Shown piece after piece: positions 58,047 to 64,000 of a stretch of DNA of 64,000 nt. Where the stretch lies: contig NC_051100.1 in assembly GCF_901709675.1 (NCBI RefSeq), positions 5,768,001-5,832,000 of the forward strand, given 5' to 3'. This DNA comes from Syngnathus acus. Taxonomy: Eukaryota > Chordata > Actinopteri > Syngnathiformes > Syngnathidae. The notes below the pieces were generated by a model that saw nothing but the letters and a program-made list of their open reading frames with translations, was not told the DNA's origin and did no database searches. The translations under genes were made by a program, and so were the position numbers. Each line of letters begins with the position of its first letter. Position 1 is the stretch's first letter.

Positions 58047-59095
58047 TGTTTAAGACATTGGTGGACATTTCGTACAGGTTTCACATTTCATTGCACTAAT
58101 ACATTTGACACCCAACCCCTACATCAGCTCATGAAGATGGATGCCTTGGTCTAAACCTCATATATTGGTACAAAATGTTGTCATGTCAAGAGAAGATATC
58201 GTACATATGTCTAATCAACAAAATATAGATCTATCAAAAATAGATCCTGTGATCTAAATTGTGAAATTATAGTATTTTCTACAGGAGTCTGGTGGCCTTG
58301 AAGATAATAAGTGCCTGGCCTCCATGATCTAACAGCGATGGAAAATTTACACATACATAGTTTGCTTCTGCCACTGTCCATAGCAGTACACTAACTACTT
58401 ATTTATGCAACCTATTATTTTGTTAGTCACTCGTGGTTGTTTTTCCAATGTATCTTTGGAACTTACGCACACATACATGTGAGAGTCTCGGAAGTTCAAA
58501 TATGGTAAACTATCCTCGTCATAGACCAGGGATTGTGACCTTTTGTCAATGTTTTTATTTTGATCTGACTTGCACTTCTCCTTTATCTCTCAATACAACT
58601 ACAGCGGGCCATCTGCCCACACAAGTGCAGTACCTAAGTCTTCCCTTAAACAGAAGCGCGGCCTGAGGAGAGTGTCCCACAATACATCTCAAAATCTTTC
58701 ATTAGCCAGCCCCCTCCATTTCCACATACTGCATGTCTCTCTGGCAGTCCCCTCGGCCCCGATCTCCTTTGTGCTGTGATATGAATGCACTTTGATGGTT
58801 AAAAAGTGTCTCTGTCCTTTTTGACATGAGCAGCCTGTGCCTGCCCTGTTCAGCCAGTAATTAGCCTGCTCTCGTGAGCAGTTGGGTACAAATTATACTC
58901 TTCTCTCACTCTTCCTCTCCCCCTCCCCACTGTTCATTCATTTATGGGCAAGGTCTGCATCTCACCATTCCCTTTCCATCTGTCTCTCACTTCCTCTAAC
59001 TTCCTCTAAAAAGTATTCAAGTGTACATATTTATATGAATGGCTGAATATCCCTGCTTTCCATTCCTGTGGATAGTGTCTGTTATCCGACCAATA
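58047..59095. other. Non-coding, no gene seen
   Basis: Unique sequence, CT-rich at 58900-59010. Nothing recognised. Confidence 0.5.
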
Positions 59096-59196
59096 TATTA
59101 TTATTATTATTATTATCATTATTAATAATATTATTTATTTATTTGTATTATTATTATTATTTATTTTTTATTATTTTTATTATTAAAAAATATATA
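59096..59196. repeat. ATT/TTTA microsatellite
   Basis: Imperfect TTA and TTTA tandem units over about 100 bases. Confidence 0.92.
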
Positions 59197-59510
59197 TGCA
59201 AGCTAGTATTAGTACGTGTTTGCACACCTCCATACTGCTGATAAAAATGAGGTGAAGAAGAGGCCTGTTCCAGCACTTTCTTTCTGGTTTTAGAGGTCTT
59301 TGGCTTGTTTTTCCTGTCACATATTCCAAATTCCTCCACCAGGCTTCTGTCCACAATCTACACCGCCAACAATCACAAATGTCATCTGAGTATTTCTGCA
59401 CGTGGCAGAGCTCACACTCGAGTAGAGCATGAACAGGACACTGTGGTATATCTTTGTTGGCAGACCACACAGAGAAGCTCACCGCATACGTACAAGGAGA
59501 GACGTCATGC

Positions 59511-59617
<107 letters not shown>

Positions 59618-61479
59618 AGTGTTCAAGACTATGTGCATGCGTGCATGCTTATATTACATACTAGATATCAAATTTTAGCATTGAACATTTGATTGTTTCA
59701 ACGATTTCTCACACCTAATAAAGCACTGATGTCGATGTTCAATGTGCATTTTAACATTCATCCACAGTTCAGAAGGCACAGGTCTGACTGAGTGGGAAAA
59801 AGTGATCAATACTCACAAAAAAATATATGGGACTTTACTGTGGTAATCAATAGATTGTGCTGTAACTATGTTAATGTTATTAGAAGAAACCATGGAAAGG
59901 CATGGCAAGTGTTGGTTGAGTACCCAGCTCCCTCTTCACCTCCCCCTGTCATTCCATTCCCTTCCCTTCCATCTCATCCAATCTATTTTGGTGCAGCTGG
60001 CCAGTTCACCTGCACCGTGTTTGTCCATGAAGGTCGCTTGTGTGTTCATCTATGGAAATTAAATGTTGTTTGCATCCCTGCATGTGCAACAGAGGCTGTT
60101 CCTGTGAGACTACTTTTTTTTTTCTATAAAAAGGACATTCACACAGTGTTCTTGCAGATTCTAGAATGGTAAGTCTGTGACAACCTTAAACACAACACCA
60201 ACTCAGAACATGAGTCCAACCCTAAATCTTTATCTTTTGGCAAATTAACATACATTTATTTGTATTAACACTATATCAGGGCTAACCATAGGTAACTGTA
60301 ATTATACAAACAACTGATCACTGGGTGTTGAATTACTGATCACCAGGGATAAAACTGAATTTTAATTCAAAGCAATTTAGCCCACTCAAATGGAGACTGC
60401 AAAACAACTGGATGAATAAAGCCAAAGTGGAAAAATTTCAGATCTAAAAGCACCACGTGAAATCAAAATGGTTCTGAGTTTGGCAGGCACACAGCATTCA
60501 AAGCTTTTTGCTGTAATGACTGACATTATTACAAGCATTAGCCCAATTCCCTTACCAATGATGCTGCTCTGTTGTGAAATGGGTCAGAAACATGCAAACA
60601 CTTGTTTCAGGTTCGGTTGGGAGATGTGGTGAAGCTGTTGTATTTGTAGGTTGGCTACTGAGGAGAGGCAAGAGGGCAAAAGGGACGTGCTGGTATAATG
60701 CATTTACTAATAACTGTTTATTATTGTTGGTTCCCCAGGGGGAGCACTTTATGGAAATGTCTGCATATGAAGGGCAGAGGTGGTAGAAGGCCACTGGGGA
60801 AAATTAGTGTTTTAGATTCCCACAGTGTCCTAGCAGCTGCTTGTGAAGTGTCACCCTGACAACTCCCGATCATACATGTGTTTTTTTATGCTCGCGCAGA
60901 AGTAAAACATTGGTGTCATAGGAAAAAAAGATTTTTTTTTTGGGACACTTCCACTGTGAATCAGATTACATATCCACAGTTCACACTTTGGTACAAAGTG
61001 TAATGCTATCTCATTAACACACACACACACACGTACATATGCAGCACACAAGTGCACCATCTCATACTTTGGCGAGGTGTGATCTTGCTCTTGGGTGCAT
61101 ATATTAATTAGAGACTTTGCTTCTAATAACACAAAATGACAACTGCAGTGCATTAATGAACTGACTGTTCTAGTGACATGCCAAACACATCTCTGCAATT
61201 TTGCATCTGTTAACACTGTCTTGACCGAACAGACGCACCATGTACAGTTATTTGTTGGGTGTGCTGTTACTCTGGCAATGCAATTCCTAATCAATCATTT
61301 ACGGCATTTTCTGCAGAAATGACTTTGCAAAAAGAGTTCATCAGTGTAGTATGCCATGCACAGCAGCAGGCATTCACCTGATTTATTAATGGATACTCAG
61401 TGAAACCTAAAACATTGTTCATCATTGATATTCAGCCAATGGAAAATATGCGTGGTAACTGCCTGTATGTTACTGTACA
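59618..61479. other. Non-coding, no gene seen
   Basis: Unique sequence with a short CA tract (61019-61033) and T/A homopolymers. Nothing recognised. Confidence 0.5.
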
Positions 61480-61652
61480 CTCATTTTTAGCGCTTAGTAC
61501 TTTCTGTTGCTAAATTTTCAGGCAGGTTGGGGGTGAACTCTCGATATGTCCAGAGAGGCGCTAAACGGGACCCGCCACTGACTTGCGCCAGCACAAGATG
61601 AAATTTCACACGATTTTACGCCGAGCGCAAGTCGACCAAAATAGGGCCCTAA
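61480..61652. repeat. Fragment of the AGGGCCCT-ended dispersed repeat
   Basis: Contains GAGGCGCTAAACGGGACC, CACTGACTTGCGCCAGC, TTTTACGCCGAGCGCAAGTC and ends AAAATAGGGCCCT. It is rich in GCGC/TTGCGCC words typical of a fish non-autonomous DNA-transposon-like repeat. Compare the related fragment in the opposite orientation at 15538. Confidence 0.45.
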
Positions 61653-62039
61653 ATTTTCATTTGAACTATTTTTTTCTCAGCTTCCATCAAGACAGGTACT
61701 CTGGATTGCACCAATTTAAAAAAAGGTGTTCTTTTGGAAAGAGGTGGACGGAGATGGACGATATACTATTTCCACCATATATAATAAGGAGAACGGAACA
61801 ACATGGACAGGCATGTCCACAGAAAAGAAACGAGGACCCCAAACTGGACTGGCAGTTGATATTCTCCAAAAAATTGGAAATACCAACGGATTGCACTAAA
61901 TCCAGAGTGGAACAGACGGAAGCTCCACAGGCGACACCTGAACATTTCATTATTGTCGTTGTGGGGAGCAGTTAAACCAGCAGCTAGATGTACGGCATTG
62001 TTTTTGGTAGTGTGGTCATTATTGTTGACGATTGGAATG
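61653..62039. other. Unassigned sequence upstream of the GIY-YIG relic
   Basis: One open frame of 130 codons (61583-61975) ends here and another continues into the GIY-YIG relic. It may be further decayed retroelement, but I see no motif. Confidence 0.3.
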
Positions 62040-62450
62040 AGGAGCTTCTCTATTGTGAATTTTCATGGCACAACAAATGAGGCCACCCTCTTTGGTTCAG
62101 ACTCAGCAGTTCATTTGCATTTCAAAGAGAAAAAACATTCGTTGGAGGACAATTGTGTCAGAATTGTGGACAGAAAGGACCAATCGTTTGAGAGGGAAGT
62201 GAAGGAAGCCATCTCCTGTGTGTCATGCTGTACTAGAAAGGCCCTCTCTAAACAGAGGAGGAGATTTGCAGCCATCACCTGTCATCAGTTTACAACAATA
62301 TCCTGACATCTCTTCCTTCAAAGATTGTCATACAACCGGGGGAAAGTTTCCACTAATGAGCAATTTGCCACCAGGCATGACCACTCCTTATGCAAGATGG
62401 TCATTCACACCTGACAACAACCTTCACGTGACCACCCTCAAAGAGAAATA
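62040..62450 (+). pseudogene. Penelope-like GIY-YIG endonuclease C-terminal relic
   Basis: In one frame the translation reads GSDSAVHLHFKEKKHSLEDN (62094-62153) and, after VRIVDRKDQSFEREVKEAI, runs to a stop at 62304-62306. A second frame supplies LERPSLNRGGDLQ at about 62230-62268. These blocks are the usual order 'SAVxLHL-H', 'REDRWFERGVKEAI', 'LExPSLNRGGGLR' of the C-terminal GIY-YIG domain in fish Penelope-like retroelements. The frame changes between EAI and LERPSLNRGG because of a short insertion, so the copy is inactive. The reverse transcriptase and the GIY-YIG catalytic tyrosines are not seen upstream. Confidence 0.68.
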
Positions 62451-62611
62451 AAAATAGGAACTCTGCCAGAATTTGATACAAAAAAGACACTAATGGTGAA
62501 ATAAGATAAACAACCAGGAGGAATCTATTATTTCTTGCTTTAGTATTTCCAAATAATTATTTTTCTATTAAAAGAAATGAATATATCCACTCTATGATGC
62601 ATGAATCACTG
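62451..62611. other. AT-rich spacer
   Basis: Nothing recognised. Confidence 0.4.
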
Positions 62612-62812
62612 ATGGTGCAGTGTTTTACCTATCTGACTTCCATGCTAGCAGCGTGGCTTCAGTTCCCACATAGTGTGAAAACAAGTGTGAAAGGTCATCT
62701 GCCCGCAGTACGTGATCTGTGATTGACAAGCGACCGTGGTTTTTGCCCGAATTCATCTGAGCTCTCTCTGACCGAAGACGATAAGCAGTATGGAAAATGC
62801 TTGAATGAGAAT
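62612..62812 (+). repeat. SINE-like repeat copy (GGAT-tailed family), plus strand, shortened body
   Basis: Starts GATGGTGCAGTGTTTTACC (A-box-like), then CTGACTTCCATGCTAGCAGC and GTGGCTTCAGTTCCCAC (B-box-like). It continues with GTGTGAAAGGTCATCTG, CTGTGATTGACAAGCGACC, AAGACGATAAGCAGTATGG and AAAATGCTTGAATGA. This matches head, middle and tail of the family with an internal deletion. It directly follows the Penelope relic. Confidence 0.65.
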
Positions 62813-63359
62813 AAAACAATGCACGTTATCGAACTCAAATGGAAAAGTAACAACTTTTTTGACCAAAACAGATCATGGCTGGCAAAACTTTAAGGTCATA
62901 CTTTTCACTGGGGAAATAGCTATACAGTTGGGGGGGGGGGGAAAGTATCATGCCAGGTCATTTTTTTGCAGTGTGTTTTCATGTGCATGTGTGTGTGTGT
63001 TCTTTTTAATGACAAGGCTAGATGATCCTGTGTTGACTTTAATGTGAATCACTGGGAGAGCCTATTTTCCTCATTCTTCAGAGAAAGCAGGAGGCCAAAC
63101 CCCACTGGTTTTGGCAGGAGCTTGTGTTTGTCTGCTGTGTTTTTCTACAGCCTGTCTGCCTGTGCCTTTTGCGGTTAGGATGAGTAAATTATTATCCAGC
63201 AGGGCCCAGCCAGAACAGTCTGGACGCACCAGACAGTACACTTAAAGCCCACTAAATTAGGTACACCTGTTCATTGAAGTTTGAATAAAATGAGAATTTT
63301 TTTTAATACAATGCAATATAGTTTAATTTAAACTGTACACTTTTATTTATTTTAAACAG
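62813..63359. other. Non-coding, no gene seen
   Basis: Unique sequence with an 11-12 base G run (62930-62941) and a short GT tract (62989-63000). Nothing recognised. Confidence 0.45.
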
Positions 63360-63670
63360 AAGTGAAGTCAGACTCTAATGTGAATGTTTTTAAATCCAGG
63401 TTAAAATTGTTCTTTTATTCCGCTCATATTTTTAACTGAGTTGTTGTAAAGCATTTTTAAAATCTTTCTTTTTAAAGGTTTTTTTTTTGTTTGTCTTTTT
63501 TTATTCCATGCTGTTCTTTTTGTATTTTTTAGTAAGGTACCTGTACTGTTTTGAAATATCTTTTATTCTTTGTTTGGAAATGCTATTAACTGTTGTACTT
63601 TTAATTACGTAAAGCACATTAAGGTACCTTGTGTATGAACTATGCTATACTGCAAACAGAAAGCTGCCTT
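63360..63670 (+). repeat. Probable LINE 3' end
   Basis: Bases 63365-63440 translate in one frame to a phrase containing NVNVFKSRLKLFFYSAHIFN, similar to the ORF2 C-terminus of fish LINEs. A T-rich 3' UTR follows, then TTACGTAAAGCACATTAAGG and TACCTTGTGTATGAACTATG, resembling the common 'gtaaagcactttgag...gtgctata' fish LINE tail. An AATAAA follows at about 63711. Short and degenerate. Confidence 0.45.
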
Positions 63671-64000
63671 TCCTTGCCTTGCCCTTGACTTGTCCCATCC
63701 CCACAGGAAATAAAAGCTATTTCTTAAATACATACATAGCTCAAATGCTACTCAGTAGTGTCGAATACTGTCAAGGACAAAGAAGTCGCATACACAACAT
63801 AAACTTGGCCCTTCATAAACACCCACCTCCCAGATATGCCCAATTACAGTTATGAAAATTTCCGCTTTTTTTTCCCCGATATTACTTTTTTTTTTTCTTA
63901 TATTACTAATGCAAAAAATGAAAACCTCATTTATTTTCTGGCCCCCGACCCTCATTTCTTTCTGGCAATGCACCAACCTATAATAGGTTCTTAAGATGTA
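63671..64000. other. Non-coding, no gene seen
   Basis: Unique sequence with T runs. Nothing recognised. Confidence 0.45.

Noticed and set aside
62612-62680. tRNA-like sequence considered as a real tRNA gene
   Set aside because: A- and B-box-like words are degenerate, the cloverleaf cannot be formed, and the body continues as the SINE family.

Overview
This window looks like vertebrate, most likely teleost (percomorph-type) fish, nuclear DNA. It has long stretches of AT-rich non-coding sequence, many long CA/GT, CTTT and CATC microsatellites, and fish-type dispersed repeats. No complete gene was found on either strand. The longer open frames run through microsatellites, C-rich tracts or repeats, lack splice sites or recognisable domains, and look accidental. 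The window is therefore best read as an intron of a very large gene or as a gene desert. The best candidate for coding sequence is a 52-base exon at 9195-9246 (+). Two much weaker microexon candidates lie at 33936 and 37224.

The repeats give the firmest annotation. (1) A tRNA-headed SINE-like family with a GGAT/CATC tail occurs in at least seven copies. The copy at 26690-27038 is flanked by an 11-base target duplication and keeps degenerate A and B boxes. (2) A solo LTR on the minus strand at 24697-25065 has TG...CA ends, a 5-base target duplication, a TATA-like site and a poly(A) signal. A second, truncated LTR-like segment with CCAAT and TATA boxes lies at about 50730-51010. (3) A TA-flanked MITE with perfect 25-base inverted ends is at 55332-55499. 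(4) Decayed retroelement coding relics include a LINE reverse-transcriptase C-terminal part at about 21440-22160 and a GIY-YIG endonuclease tail of Penelope type at about 62040-62450. LINE 3' tails are at about 3740, 5176, 7285 and 63650.

Layout. 1-9 kb: AT-rich unique sequence, simple repeats and LINE scraps. 9-10 kb: the candidate exon followed by complex unique sequence. 10-24 kb: unique sequence with candidate conserved blocks (13.6-14.06, 18.3-18.5 kb) and the LINE relic. 24-28 kb: solo LTR, SINEs and a CTTT array. 28-48 kb: mostly unique sequence with several candidate regulatory blocks (28.3, 29.5, 30.5, 35.7, 36.4, 37.9, 41.2, 44.2 and 44.6 kb), a G-rich/GT cluster at 31.5-31.8 kb and a 44-unit GT array at 43.25 kb. 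48-64 kb: GC-rich duplicated block, SINE, LTR fragment, MITE, nested palindrome, GT array and Penelope relic.

The candidate conserved blocks are proposed only because they have balanced, non-repetitive composition and homeodomain- or octamer-like motifs. No alignment was possible. I found no tRNA, rRNA, CRISPR array, operon or bacterial feature, and no sign of a new multi-gene system.
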